Shown one piece after another: positions 53,481 to 62,828 of a stretch of DNA of 64,000 nt. The notes under the pieces were generated by a model that was given only the letters and a program-made list of their open reading frames with translations, was not told the origin of the DNA and ran no database searches. Position 1 is the first letter of the stretch, and the number at the start of each line of letters is the position of its first letter. The DNA comes from Gammaproteobacteria bacterium (GTDB taxonomy: Bacteria > Pseudomonadota > Gammaproteobacteria > Steroidobacterales > Steroidobacteraceae). The position numbers were made by a program, and so were the translations under genes. The stretch is taken from assembly GCA_016874055.1 (NCBI GenBank), contig VGVG01000004.1:49335-113334 (forward strand). Reading direction: 5' to 3'.

Positions 53481-54709
53481 AACATCACTCCGAGACCGCG
53501 ACCGAGGCGCGGCGTACGCCCAGCAAATCCCCAACTGAGTCGCGACAGTGCCTGTTTGGCAGTCGGCGACAGATCAAATAGCAGCAGACTGAGATCGCGA
53601 AGGAGAGGCACGCCGGGACGGGTATCGCCGAACAGTTTCACGAGCCCATCGGTGAATCGCGTGACGCCCTCACGATCTGCCGAGCGACGTGAGGCGAACT
53701 CCTGCAGTACTTGCGAGGCTCCGACATCAGCGGCTCGTCCGTGACGACGGGCGACTTCGGCGAGTAACTCCGCGAGCGTCGCGGCATCTCGCAGTCCGAG
53801 ATTGAAACCTTGACCCGCTACGGGATGCAGACCCTGCGCTGCATTACCGATGAGTACGACGCGTTGACCCGTAAGAGTCTCAGCACGCGACAGACGCAGC
53901 GGATACGCATTACGCTTGCCGACGGAGAGCAGACTGCCGATACGCCATCCGAATTCGCGTTGAAGCGCGGCGAGATAATCCTCATCAGTAAAGGCCAGCA
54001 CGCGCTCGGCGGCCTCTGGCGCAAGCGTCCACACTACGCCATACGCACCATCGAAGAGCGGCAGCACCGCGAACGGCCCCTGCGCCGTAAAGCGCTCGTA
54101 AGCAGTGCCGTCGGCCGAACGCGAGCTGCGCACGTGGCTCACGATGGCGACCTGTCGATAATCTTCAATCGACGCGGCGAGTCCTGCTGCCGCGCGCACC
54201 TTTGAGTCGGCACCATCGGCCGCCACCACGAGGCGTGCTCGCAGCAGAGAAGCTGCAGGCTCGGTCGCGAGTTCAACACCCTGCTCATGCAGCACCACGC
54301 CCGTGCATTTTGCCGGCATTCGCAGGTCGAGGTTCGGAAGATTGGAAATGGCCGATCGCAACGCCGTACCGAGCATTCGATTGGTCACCACGTACCCGAA
54401 GGCCTCGATGCCGCACTCATTCGCCTCGAGTCGAGCAAATCCGAAACGTCCCGCATCGGAAACGTGTATCCGACGGATGGGCGCAGCCCGCAAGGTCACC
54501 TGTGACCAAATGCCGAGCGCCTCAAAACTGCGACGCGTGCCATTGCCTAAGGCTGTCGTTCGATCATCAAAACTCGGTTGTGCGTTGGCATCGGGTGCCA
54601 CTACCTCGATGAGAGCTGTTTTAAGTCCCGTCGGAGCGAGCGCAAGCGCGAGGCTTGCGCCGACCAATCCACCGCCTATGATCGCGACATCTACCTCAGA
54701 CTCGCTCAC
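53477..54709 (-). CDS. ubiH: 2-octaprenyl-6-methoxyphenol hydroxylase (UbiH-like)
   Basis: VDVAIIGGGLVGASLALALAPTGLKTALIE; VAADGADSKVRAAAG; VLIGNAAQGLHPVAGQGFNLGLRDAATLAE. Confidence 0.9.
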   Translation of the reverse strand: MSESEVDVAIIGGGLVGASLALALAPTGLKTALIEVVAPDANAQPSFDDRTTALGNGTRRSFEALGIWSQVTLRAAPIRRIHVSDAGRFGFARLEANECGIEAFGYVVTNRMLGTALRSAISNLPNLDLRMPAKCTGVVLHEQGVELATEPAASLLRARLVVAADGADSKVRAAAGLAASIEDYRQVAIVSHVRSSRSADGTAYERFTAQGPFAVLPLFDGAYGVVWTLAPEAAERVLAFTDEDYLAALQREFGWRIGSLLSVGKRNAYPLRLSRAETLTGQRVVLIGNAAQGLHPVAGQGFNLGLRDAATLAELLAEVARRHGRAADVGASQVLQEFASRRSADREGVTRFTDGLVKLFGDTRPGVPLLRDLSLLLFDLSPTAKQALSRLSWGFAGRTPRLGRGLGVML

Positions 54710-56148
54710 GCCGCCGCCATCAGAGTTTCGATCGCCGACGGATCTTTGGGTGCGCCATGCGTCAGCACTTCGTGTCCCTCGCGCGTGACGAGTACGTCGT
54801 CCTCGATGCGAATGCCGATGTTACGAAACTCCGGCGGAACGCCACGTGTGCCTGAAGGAATGTACAGCCCCGGCTCGATGGTAAGCACCATGCCCGCCTC
54901 GAGTTGTCGCCAAGCTTTGCCGATCTTGTAGTCGCCGACATCGTGCACATCCATGCCGAGCCAATGCCCGGTCTTATGCATGAAGAACCTCAGATACGCC
55001 ATCGATTTAACGAGTGAGGTCACCCGTCCCTTTAGAAGTCCGAGGCGAACCATACCCGCCGTCAGCACCTGCACCGCTACCTCATGCGGGCGATTCCAGT
55101 CGTTACCAGGACGCACAGCATCGATGGCGGCGAGATTGGCCTCAAGAATCACCTCGTACGCAGCGCGCTGTGCGGGAGAAAAACGCCCGTTAACCGGGAA
55201 GGTACGCGTGATGTCCGAGGCGTAGCACTCGTACTCGCAGCCCGCATCGATCAGCAGTAGTTCGCCATCGCGAAGCTCCCCAGCGTTCTCACGGTAATGC
55301 AGGATGCAGCCATTCGCGCCGCCACCGACGATGGGCAAATAGGAAATATCGGCTCGCGCCCGATGGAACTCGTGCAGGATTTCGGCAGCAACCTCGTATT
55401 CAAAGCGTCCGGGCTCGCAAAAGCGCATCGCCCGAACATGTGCCCTCGCAGCGATCCGCGACGCCTCGCGCATCTGCTCAATCTCACCACGACTTTTGTA
55501 GAGCCGCATATCGCGCAATACGTGCTCGAGCGCAACTATCTCGTGCGGGGCGTGTCGACCCTGCTTCGCCTGAGCACGCAGTCCATTGACCCAGCCAACG
55601 ACGCGTCGGTCGAACTCGCGATTGACTCCGACGGTATAGAAAATTTTCTCTCGCCCCTCCATCAGGCCAGGGAGAATCTCGTCAATATCGCCGATCGGAA
55701 ACGCGTCATCAGCTCCGAAGTCCCGCCGTGCACCGCTCGGCCCCGAACGCCGCCCGTCCCAAGTCTCTCGTTGCGGATCACGAGCACGTACGAAAAGCAG
55801 ATATTCCCCGTGGGGTCTCCCGGGAATGAGTACCGCCACAGACTCCGGTTCTGGGAACCCGGTAAGATAATGGAAGTTGCTGTCTTGTCGGTATGCGTAC
55901 TCTACGTCGTTGTTGCGCAGATGAACGGGGGCTGCCGGCACGATCGCGATTGAGTCTCGACCCATGGTCTTCATAAGATGGCGTCGCCGTCGGGCAAACT
56001 CGTCGCGACCAATCGGGGGTGTCTTAACGGAGGGAGGGGCAAGCGCGGTTACCGCGGCCACTTTCGGTGCGGAAGTGCTCCTCGACGATCGGTAAGCCTT
56101 GGTGCTCAGCGACTTAGTGGATCGAGGGCGGCTTGTCATCTGCATCAC
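54706..56148 (-). CDS. pepP: Xaa-Pro aminopeptidase (aminopeptidase P)
   Basis: RNNDVEYAYRQDSNFHYLTGFPEPESVAVL; LLIDAGCEYECYASDITRTFPVNGRF; HKTGHWLGMDVHDVG; TIEPGLYIP. N-terminus probably starts further in than 56148. Confidence 0.95.
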   Translation of the reverse strand: MMQMTSRPRSTKSLSTKAYRSSRSTSAPKVAAVTALAPPSVKTPPIGRDEFARRRRHLMKTMGRDSIAIVPAAPVHLRNNDVEYAYRQDSNFHYLTGFPEPESVAVLIPGRPHGEYLLFVRARDPQRETWDGRRSGPSGARRDFGADDAFPIGDIDEILPGLMEGREKIFYTVGVNREFDRRVVGWVNGLRAQAKQGRHAPHEIVALEHVLRDMRLYKSRGEIEQMREASRIAARAHVRAMRFCEPGRFEYEVAAEILHEFHRARADISYLPIVGGGANGCILHYRENAGELRDGELLLIDAGCEYECYASDITRTFPVNGRFSPAQRAAYEVILEANLAAIDAVRPGNDWNRPHEVAVQVLTAGMVRLGLLKGRVTSLVKSMAYLRFFMHKTGHWLGMDVHDVGDYKIGKAWRQLEAGMVLTIEPGLYIPSGTRGVPPEFRNIGIRIEDDVLVTREGHEVLTHGAPKDPSAIETLMAAA

Positions 56149-56716
56149 TCCCCGCTGCTATGGCCTCGCGAGCTCCAGCTAACTCATCATGCAGCAGCTG
56201 GACTCCGATGCGCACGAACTCGACCAGCTCGGAGTACGCCTGCTCGTTGCCTTCCATCGACTCGTCCGCGTCCACGTCTATACGCGTCATGGCAGTCATG
56301 TCGCGAACGATTTCTCCCACCTGCTCCGGCAGCTGCTCGATGTCGGGGATGGGGTTTGACCCAAGGCCATAAAGAAAGCCCTGGCACCATTGACCGAGCG
56401 CTGACGCGCGGGCGGCCACCGGCTCGTCGTCATCGGGCAACAGGGGGTGAAACTCTAGCTGACCCGACTCAAGTGCGTATCGGGTCCATTCGTACACGGC
56501 GAGAATGGAGGTCTCGGCGGCGCCGACAACTCCTTCTGGGAAGACCTCTTGAAGCCAGTCTTGGAAAGAGACACTCGAGTTCGAGCAGAGTGCCCCAGCA
56601 AGGGTTCCGTGAGCCTCGGGTAGATCGGTGAGCGCCCGGGTTCCGGCGAGTTGACGTTCGAGATCCCGGAAGTCAGGTGCTACCATGAGCAAAATTATGC
56701 CAAAGACCAAGATCAC
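56114..56716 (-). CDS. UPF0149 (YgfB/YecA-like) family protein
   Basis: EAHGTLAGALCSNSSVSFQDWLQEVF; ALGQWCQGFLYGLG; EQAYSELVEFVRIGVQLLHDEL; adjacent to pepP. Confidence 0.88.
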   Translation of the reverse strand: MILVFGIILLMVAPDFRDLERQLAGTRALTDLPEAHGTLAGALCSNSSVSFQDWLQEVFPEGVVGAAETSILAVYEWTRYALESGQLEFHPLLPDDDEPVAARASALGQWCQGFLYGLGSNPIPDIEQLPEQVGEIVRDMTAMTRIDVDADESMEGNEQAYSELVEFVRIGVQLLHDELAGAREAIAAGSDADDKPPSIH

Positions 56717-56754
56717 GCATTGATCAGAACCGTTTGCAGCCTATAATTTTGTGC

Positions 56755-56991
56755 ATGACTGATAAGGCAAGCTATAAAGTCTCTCTGGACGCCGAAATCC
56801 GTCGTCTCGAAAAACAGGTGGACGAACTCCTCTATTCGCTCGAAGCCCTGCGTGAAGAGAACCGAGCACTCCGTCAGCGTCATGAAAGCCTCTCGAGCGA
56901 GCGCGCATCACTCATGCAGCGTAACGAGCAGGTGCGCACCCGAGTCGAGGCTATGATCGGACGTCTCAAAAATCTCGAGCACGGGGCTTGA
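56755..56991 (+). CDS. Small coiled-coil protein (TIGR02449/ZapB-like) upstream of zapA
   Basis: LDAEIRRLEKQVDELLYSLEALREENRALRQRHESLSSERASLMQRNEQVRTRVEAMIGRLKNLE. Confidence 0.85.
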   Translation: MTDKASYKVSLDAEIRRLEKQVDELLYSLEALREENRALRQRHESLSSERASLMQRNEQVRTRVEAMIGRLKNLEHGA

Positions 56992-57311
56992 GCCCAGCTG
57001 AAAAAGACGCCTCCCGCGTCAGCATCCGCATCCTCGAGCGAGAATACCTCATCGCCTGCCCGCCCCATGAACGCAAAGCGCTGCTCGACGCCGCCGAGCT
57101 CCTCAACGTCAAGATGGGGGAGATTCGCGACTCTGGAAAACTCGTTAGCTTAGACCGCATCGCGGTGATGGCCGCCCTAAACCTCGCCAACGAAGTTCTG
57201 AAGTCTCAGATTAAAGACCGCCGAGGAGACTCGAAGGCTGGTATGCGCGTGCGTGCGTTGCGCGAACGCATCGACGGCGCTCTTAAGCCTAGTCGCAAGC
57301 TCGATAATTGA
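56988..57311 (+). CDS. zapA: Cell division protein ZapA
   Basis: VSIRILEREYLIACPPHERKALLDAAELLNVKMGEIRDSGKLVSLDRIAVMAALNLANE. Confidence 0.93.
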   Translation: MSPAEKDASRVSIRILEREYLIACPPHERKALLDAAELLNVKMGEIRDSGKLVSLDRIAVMAALNLANEVLKSQIKDRRGDSKAGMRVRALRERIDGALKPSRKLDN

Positions 57312-57363
57312 AGTCCGCGTTCCTACGCATACTCAAGCTAGGGAACCTGATGTAAAGTGCAAC

Positions 57364-57557
57364 GGCGTTACCTGCAGTGTTCGACAGCGAATCGGGATAC
57401 CTCTCGACCCTAAGTTTGAACGCCCAGGGGCATCCGGACTTGCTGTCAGCATTGTGCATGTCCGCCCTCGAGCGGAAAGCCTTACCTGACGTAGTCCGCC
57501 CCACTTGTTGCTCTGTGTCGAGAGCAACGGTTCGCACCGGCACAGGCGGGTGACGTC
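57364..57557 (+). ncRNA. ssrS: 6S RNA
   Basis: zapA-(RNA)-fau position; GTGCATGTCCGCCCTCGAGCGGAAAGCCTT resembles E. coli 6S GAGCATGCTCGGTCCGTCCGAGAAGCCTT; 3' hairpin GTTGCTCTGTGTCGAGAGCAAC; ends can pair (CGTTACC with GGGTGACG). Boundaries approximate. Confidence 0.75.
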
Positions 57558-57588
57558 TCTTCTTTTTTTTCCGTCGGAGGGCCCCGTA

Positions 57589-58179
57589 GTGACCGAGCGT
57601 CGCTCATTGCGCAAAGCTTTGCGCGCAGCGCGAGCGGGGCTTTCCCCTCTCGAACGGCGCCACGCTGCGGAGCGCATCGCCGACCTCATCGCAAAAACGC
57701 TCTGGCTCAAACCCGGCATCCGAGTGGCGCTCTACGCCGCCCTCCCCGAAGAAATCGACACCTCGCCGCTCATCGCACTCGCTGCCCGGCGCAGCGCAAC
57801 GATCTTCCTCCCGCGCATCGAAAACGATCGTGCCCGCCGCATGACGTTCGCCCGACCCGGCACTCATCGTCGATATAACCGCTATGGCATTCCTGAACCC
57901 GCCACCAGCGAGCGCATCGCTCCTTGGGCGCTACAAATCATTTTTGCACCCTTGGTCGGCTTTGACACACGCGGTAATCGTATTGGTATGGGCGCTGGAT
58001 TCTATGATCGGGCGCTCGCCTTCCGTCGTTACCGTCACCACTGGTTTGGACCGCGCCTAATCGGCATCGCCCACTCCTGCCAGCAGGTGGAAGCCCTCGA
58101 TCCATTACCTTCGGACACTCCTCTCGACGCCGTCGTAACCGAGCGCGAGATTCATGTTTTTCGCGGAGAAAATCGATGA
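57589..58179 (+). CDS. 5-formyltetrahydrofolate cyclo-ligase
   Basis: RSLRKALRAARAGLSPLERRHAAERIA; LVGFDTRGNRIGMGAGFYDRAL; GTG start after 6S RNA. Confidence 0.93.
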   Translation: MTERRSLRKALRAARAGLSPLERRHAAERIADLIAKTLWLKPGIRVALYAALPEEIDTSPLIALAARRSATIFLPRIENDRARRMTFARPGTHRRYNRYGIPEPATSERIAPWALQIIFAPLVGFDTRGNRIGMGAGFYDRALAFRRYRHHWFGPRLIGIAHSCQQVEALDPLPSDTPLDAVVTEREIHVFRGENR

Positions 58180-58646
58180 ATCATTGGCTGATGAAAACCG
58201 AACCTTCCACTTTCAGCATCGACGATCTCGCCAAGGCTCCAAAGCGCACCACCTGCTGGGACGGCGTGCGCAACTATCAGGTCCGCAACATGCTGCGTGA
58301 CCAATTAGCGGTCGGAGATCTCGCTTTCATGTACCACTCGAGTTGCGAGGTTCCGGGTATAGTCGGCGTGATGAAGGTGGTGAGTAAGGGCTACCCCGAC
58401 TTCACCGCTCTCGATCGAAAGCATACGCACTACGACCCCGACTCAAACCCTAAAAAACCGCGTTGGTACATGGTCGATGTACGTCTCGAACAGCGTTTTC
58501 CAAAGGTGATTTCGCTCGGTGAACTTCGTGCGCATGCGAGCGGTAAGTTGCACGAGCTGCTAATCCTCAAACGCGGCAACCGACTTTCGATCACTCCGGT
58601 GAGCTCTGCAGAGTGGGGCTTCATCCACTTGCTCGCAACGTCGTGA
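58176..58646 (+). CDS. EVE domain-containing protein
   Basis: NHWLMKTEPSTFSIDDLAKAPKRTTCWDGVRNYQVRNMLRDQLAVGDLAFMYHSSCEVPGIVGVMKV. Confidence 0.94.
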   Translation: MNHWLMKTEPSTFSIDDLAKAPKRTTCWDGVRNYQVRNMLRDQLAVGDLAFMYHSSCEVPGIVGVMKVVSKGYPDFTALDRKHTHYDPDSNPKKPRWYMVDVRLEQRFPKVISLGELRAHASGKLHELLILKRGNRLSITPVSSAEWGFIHLLATS

Positions 58647-58730
58647 AGCTTTCCGCAAGACCCCCTTGCTTGTTTTTTACAATCGCATGTATATACTCCC
58701 CCTCGGACTAACCCGTAACTGGAGGATCTC

Positions 58731-58778
58731 ATGGCCAAGAAAAAGGCTCATCATAAGAAAGCCGCCAAGAAGAAATAA
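58731..58778 (+). CDS. 15-aa lysine/alanine/histidine microprotein MAKKKAHHKKAAKKK
   Basis: ATG preceded by GGAGG (aactGGAGGatctcATG), TAA stop, upstream TTGTTT-16 bp-TATACT promoter-like elements, downstream hairpin plus T-rich tract. Below the ORF-track length cutoff. Confidence 0.65.
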   Translation: MAKKKAHHKKAAKKK

Positions 58779-58841
58779 GATCTTCGGGATCTTTGGTGGG
58801 TGAGGACGTTAATCTCGCCCGCTACTTCTGGATAAGACCGA

Positions 58842-58874
58842 GGATGCCCGCTTGCGCGGGCATCTTCGTTTTGG
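58842..58874 (+). terminator. Intrinsic terminator after the microprotein ORF
   Basis: GATGCCCGC ttgc GCGGGCATC ttcgtttt. Confidence 0.75.
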
Positions 58875-58905
58875 GACTCCGAAATACCTGTATCCTCCGT
58901 CGAGT

Positions 58906-59571
58906 ATGCCGATGAACACTGCAGTGAACGGAAAGCTCGCCGCAGCGCGTGCAGCGTTGCAATACCTCGAAGACGACATCATCGTCGGTGTAGGTACCGG
59001 CTCGACGGTCAACCTTTTCATTGATGAACTTGCTGCCCGTCGCGAGCGGATCCGCGGGGCTGTATCCAGTTCGGAAGCTTCCACCGCTAGAATGCGGGCG
59101 GCGGGCATCGAGGTCCTCGAGCTCAATCGGACCGGCGACCTTCCCCTCTACGTGGACGGGGCCGACGAGACCGACGGCTATCGTCGGCTAATCAAAGGCG
59201 GCGGAGCCGCACTCACCCGCGAGAAAGTCGTCGCCGCAGCGTCACGAAAATTTGTGTGCATCGTCGATGAGTCAAAAGTGGTCGATATACTCGGTCGATT
59301 TCCCCTGCCCGTCGAGGTGATTCCGATGGCGCGCTCCTACGTGGCACGGCAACTCGTAAGGCTCGGGGGTCGGCCGGTTTGGCGAGAAAACGTCACTACT
59401 GACAACGGCAACCAGATCCTCGATGTGCATGGTTTACGCATCCTCGACCCACCCACACTCGAGGCGGCCATCAACGGTATTGCGGGGGTCGTGACCTGCG
59501 GTCTGTTCGCTCACCGGCCCGCCGATGTGGTGCTAATCGGCGGACCGAATACAGTCCGTCGCCTCGAGTGA
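58906..59571 (+). CDS. rpiA: Ribose-5-phosphate isomerase A
   Basis: [62 protein letters not shown]; start trimmed from 58852. Confidence 0.96.
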   Translation: MPMNTAVNGKLAAARAALQYLEDDIIVGVGTGSTVNLFIDELAARRERIRGAVSSSEASTARMRAAGIEVLELNRTGDLPLYVDGADETDGYRRLIKGGGAALTREKVVAAASRKFVCIVDESKVVDILGRFPLPVEVIPMARSYVARQLVRLGGRPVWRENVTTDNGNQILDVHGLRILDPPTLEAAINGIAGVVTCGLFAHRPADVVLIGGPNTVRRLE

Positions 59572-59596
59572 AACACCCGGTCCCGAAAATAAAAAG

Positions 59597-59620
59597 ACCC
59601 GCATCGCTGCGGGCCTTTTC
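59597..59620. terminator. Intrinsic terminator between rpiA and tRNA-Gln, possibly bidirectional
   Basis: aaaaaGACCCGCatcgctGCGGGCCttttc: stem flanked by an A-run and a T-run. Confidence 0.75.
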
Positions 59621-59623
59621 ATG

Positions 59624-59697
59624 TGGCTGGGGGACTAGGATTCGAACCTAGGTAAACGGAGTCAGAGTCCGTTGTCCTACCGCTAGACGATCCCCCA
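59624..59697 (-). tRNA. tRNA-Gln (anticodon CTG)
   Basis: Minus strand TGGGGGATCGTCTAGCGGTAGGACAACGGACTCTGACTCCGTTTACCTAGGTTCGAATCCTAGTCCCCCAGCCA: full cloverleaf, GGTTCGAATCC T-arm, encoded CCA, loop CTCTGAC. Confidence 0.95.
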
Positions 59698-59738
59698 AGA
59701 ACCAGTGGTCGTGACGGCAGTACGTGTTGACCGGTATG

Positions 59739-60128
59739 TTAACGCTTCGAGTATTGCGGGCCGCGACGCGCCTTACGGCGGCCGACCTTCTTGCGCTCGA
59801 CTTCGCGGGCGTCGCGGGTCACGAACCCAGCAGCACGGAGCGAGGTGCGCAGCGTTTCGTCGTAATCGATCAAGGCGCGGGTGATGCCGTGTCGGATCGC
59901 ACCGGCTTGGCCAGTGGTACCGCCGCCGGCAACGGTGACGTCCACATCGAAGCGGCCATTTAGACCCGTCAGCCCAAGCGGCTGACGGACAATCATTCGA
60001 TCGGTCTCACGACCGAAGAACTTTTCGATCGAGCGAGCGTTAATAGTAATCTTTCCAGTGCCCGGCCTCAGGAAAACTCGGGCGGAAGAGGTCTTGCGCC
60101 GGCCGGTGCCGTAGCTGGTGGTGGGCAT
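59739..60128 (-). CDS. rpsI: 30S ribosomal protein S9
   Basis: [46 protein letters not shown]...[13 protein letters not shown]. Confidence 0.98.
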   Translation of the reverse strand: MPTTSYGTGRRKTSSARVFLRPGTGKITINARSIEKFFGRETDRMIVRQPLGLTGLNGRFDVDVTVAGGGTTGQAGAIRHGITRALIDYDETLRTSLRAAGFVTRDAREVERKKVGRRKARRGPQYSKR

Positions 60129-60155
60129 ATTAAAGGTACCTGCAAGGTCAATCGG

Positions 60156-60584
60156 TTAAATGTGGAGGGGCTTCGGCTGCTGGGCCGAGTGCGGGTGCTT
60201 TTCGCCCGCGAAGACGTGCAACTTACGGAACATGCTGCGACCAAGTACGGTCTTTGGCAGCATGCCTTTGACGGCGATCTGCAACACGCGCTCCGGATGC
60301 TCTTTAAGAAGCTTCTCGAAGGTGATCGACTTGATGCCGCCGATCGCACCGGTGTGGTGGTAGTAGACCTTATCAGTCATTTTCGCGCCGGAGACGCGGA
60401 CCTGCTCCGCGTTGACCACGATGATGTGATCGCCCAAGTCGACATGCGGACTGTAATTCGCCCTGTGCTTGCCCTTGAGGCGCAGTGCGATTGCTGAGGC
60501 GAGACGGCCCAGGGTTTTGCCCTTAGCGTCAACGAGATACCAGTCTCCGCGAACAGTCGCGGGATTCGCAAAAACAGTGCTCAT
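60156..60584 (-). CDS. rplM: 50S ribosomal protein L13
   Basis: [73 protein letters not shown]; start trimmed to ATG 60584. Confidence 0.98.
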   Translation of the reverse strand: MSTVFANPATVRGDWYLVDAKGKTLGRLASAIALRLKGKHRANYSPHVDLGDHIIVVNAEQVRVSGAKMTDKVYYHHTGAIGGIKSITFEKLLKEHPERVLQIAVKGMLPKTVLGRSMFRKLHVFAGEKHPHSAQQPKPLHI

Positions 60585-60838
60585 CCGAGGTCTCCGGCTG
60601 CGACTGACCTCGCCTCCCATGGAGGGGGCCCCGACAGTCTCGAAAAGGGCGCTGGAGTGTACTTAAGCCGACACCGCTTTGCAAAACCCCCGCCTCCGCA
60701 GGGTCAGGCTCCTCAAGAATCCCCTAGGGGTCAATTTACCGGGTACCCGTAAGCCGACCCCCATCCCCAGAAAATAACCGCTTATTTAGAGTCGGCTGCC
60801 CTCTGGTTGGGGCTCGGGAGGCGATAATAAAATTGCGC

Positions 60839-61486
60839 ATGAGTTCCAATACCCTATTCGATCGCCTTCTCGTTAGCGTCGACCGAGCCTTGCGGTCCGT
60901 GCTCGCGACCCCAACGGCGGCTCGGCCCATTCCCACGCCAGCCGGCGGAACCGCCGCACCCGATGCGTCTCTTAGCGAGGCGGAGCGTCGAGAATCGGCC
61001 AACCTCATGCGCGTTAACCACTCGGGCGAGGTCGCCGCCCAAGCCCTCTATCACGGGCAGGCGCTCTTCGCATGGCGACCAGAGGTCCGCGATATGCTGC
61101 TGCGAGCCGCTCGCGAGGAAGCCGATCACTTGGCCTGGTGTGACCAGCGCCTGCGCGAACTCGGTTCGCGCCCGAGTGTGCTTGGCCCGCTTTGGTATGT
61201 CGGATCCTTTGCCATTGGTGCATCGGTCGCCGTGGTAAGCGATACGGTCAGCCTCGGTTTTGTCAGCGAAACGGAGAAACAGGTGGAAGGTCACATCGAC
61301 TCGCACCTCGATAAACTGCCGGCCAACGATGAACGCAGCCGAGCGGTGCTCGAGCAGATGCGCGCCGATGAAATTGCACACGGTGCCGCAGCACGAAACG
61401 CCGGCGGCGTCGATCTTCCACCTCCCGTGAAATCCGCGATGCGCGCCACGGCGCGCGTCATGACCAGGGCCAGTTACTGGCTCTGA
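60839..61486 (+). CDS. coq7: 2-polyprenyl-3-methyl-6-methoxy-1,4-benzoquinone monooxygenase (Coq7)
   Basis: [23 protein letters not shown]...[36 protein letters not shown]...[17 protein letters not shown] di-iron ligands. Confidence 0.96.
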   Translation: MSSNTLFDRLLVSVDRALRSVLATPTAARPIPTPAGGTAAPDASLSEAERRESANLMRVNHSGEVAAQALYHGQALFAWRPEVRDMLLRAAREEADHLAWCDQRLRELGSRPSVLGPLWYVGSFAIGASVAVVSDTVSLGFVSETEKQVEGHIDSHLDKLPANDERSRAVLEQMRADEIAHGAAARNAGGVDLPPPVKSAMRATARVMTRASYWL

Positions 61487-61582
61487 TTCACGCTAAAGAT
61501 TGCCTCCACGAACTCACTCGCAACGAGGCGACGCGTCGAGACATCCTCGATGTAACGCGTCCTGGAGTAATAACCACAGCGT

Positions 61583-62135
61583 GTGGTGCCCTCGCGCACT
61601 CCTCCAGGTCACTCGGGTGCTGTACCGGATGTCTTGTTTTACCAGCACTCCGAATCGGTCGAGTTACTGATCGGGAGGGAGCACGACAAGACACTGGTGC
61701 TCGGGTATTTCGGCAAGGGTGGATTTTTTGGCGAGATGGGTCTTCTTGAAGCGACGCTCGGTCGGGAGTCTACATACGCACCTGCGGCCGAACCGAAATC
61801 GCCGACATGGCGCACTCGCGCCTCCGTCCGACAGCCGTCTCCATTCCAGTGCCCTCCGCGAGAGTTCGCGGCGCCAGTTGCGGCAGGCCTCAAACGCGCA
61901 AGCCGCAAATTGTGCGATCTTCTGTTCATCGACGTAAGTGGTCGCATCCTGCGAGCCCTCGGCGAACTTTGCGAACAGCCCGATGTGCTGACTCATCCGG
62001 AGGGCATGCAGACCCGCGTATCGCGTTAGGAGCTCGTACGTATCGTCGGTTACTCGAGCGAAAATACAGGGCGCGTGCTCGTGGGAATACCGTGGTGATG
62101 CTCGGCGTGCGTCTGGCCCGCCTACTCGCCGCGCA
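61583..62135 (+). pseudogene. Degraded Crp/Vfr-family transcriptional regulator
   Basis: Pieces in several frames: DVLFYQHSESVELLIGREHDKTLVLGYFGKGGFFGEMGLLEA; IRTCGRTEIADMAHSRLR; AAGLKRASRKLCDLLFIDVSGRILRALGELCEQPDVLTHPEGMQTRVSR*ELVRIVGYSSENTGRVL; ARGNTVVMLGVR. Confidence 0.88.
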
Positions 62136-62144
62136 GGCGGGTGC

Positions 62145-62828
62145 TCAGCCGGCGGCAGCGATGGCCCCGCGCATGGCTCGAACCGTCGCGGCGTAATCGG
62201 TGCTGCCGAAGATCGAGGAGCCTGCAACGAAGGTGTCGGCACCAGCGGCCGCCACGGCCCCGATGTTTTCGGCCTTGATACCACCGTCGACCTCGAGCCG
62301 AATGTCGCGCCCCGACGCGTCGATACGTCGACGTACTTCGCTTATCTTTGACAATGTCGACGTAATGAACTGCTGGCCAGCGAAGCCCGGATTCACCGAC
62401 ATGACCAATACCATGTCAGTTTTTTTAAGGGTGTGATCTAGCCAGTCGAGTGGCGTTGCCGGGTTGAGTACGAGACCCGGCTTACATCCGTGCTCACGAA
62501 TCAGCGCGATTGTTCGATCGACATGCTCACTCGCCTCCGGATGGAAGGTGATCCAGGTCGCACCCGCACGCGCGAAGTCAGGTACGAGTCGATCGACCGG
62601 CCTCACCATGAGATGCACATCGATTGGCGCTTTGACTCCATGCTTGCGCAGCGCCTCGCAGACCAGCGGCCCGATGGTGAGATTCGGGACGTAGTGGTTA
62701 TCCATGACGTCGAAGTGGATGAGGTCGGCACCCGCGGCAAGGACGGCGTCAACCTCAGCTCCCAATCGAGCGAAGTTGGCGGAGAGAATGGAGGGCGCGA
62801 TCCAAGCTGCGCGGGCACGATCGGTCAA
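62145..62828 (-). CDS. rpe: Ribulose-phosphate 3-epimerase
   Basis: [66 protein letters not shown]. Confidence 0.97.
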   Translation of the reverse strand: MTDRARAAWIAPSILSANFARLGAEVDAVLAAGADLIHFDVMDNHYVPNLTIGPLVCEALRKHGVKAPIDVHLMVRPVDRLVPDFARAGATWITFHPEASEHVDRTIALIREHGCKPGLVLNPATPLDWLDHTLKKTDMVLVMSVNPGFAGQQFITSTLSKISEVRRRIDASGRDIRLEVDGGIKAENIGAVAAAGADTFVAGSSIFGSTDYAATVRAMRGAIAAAG

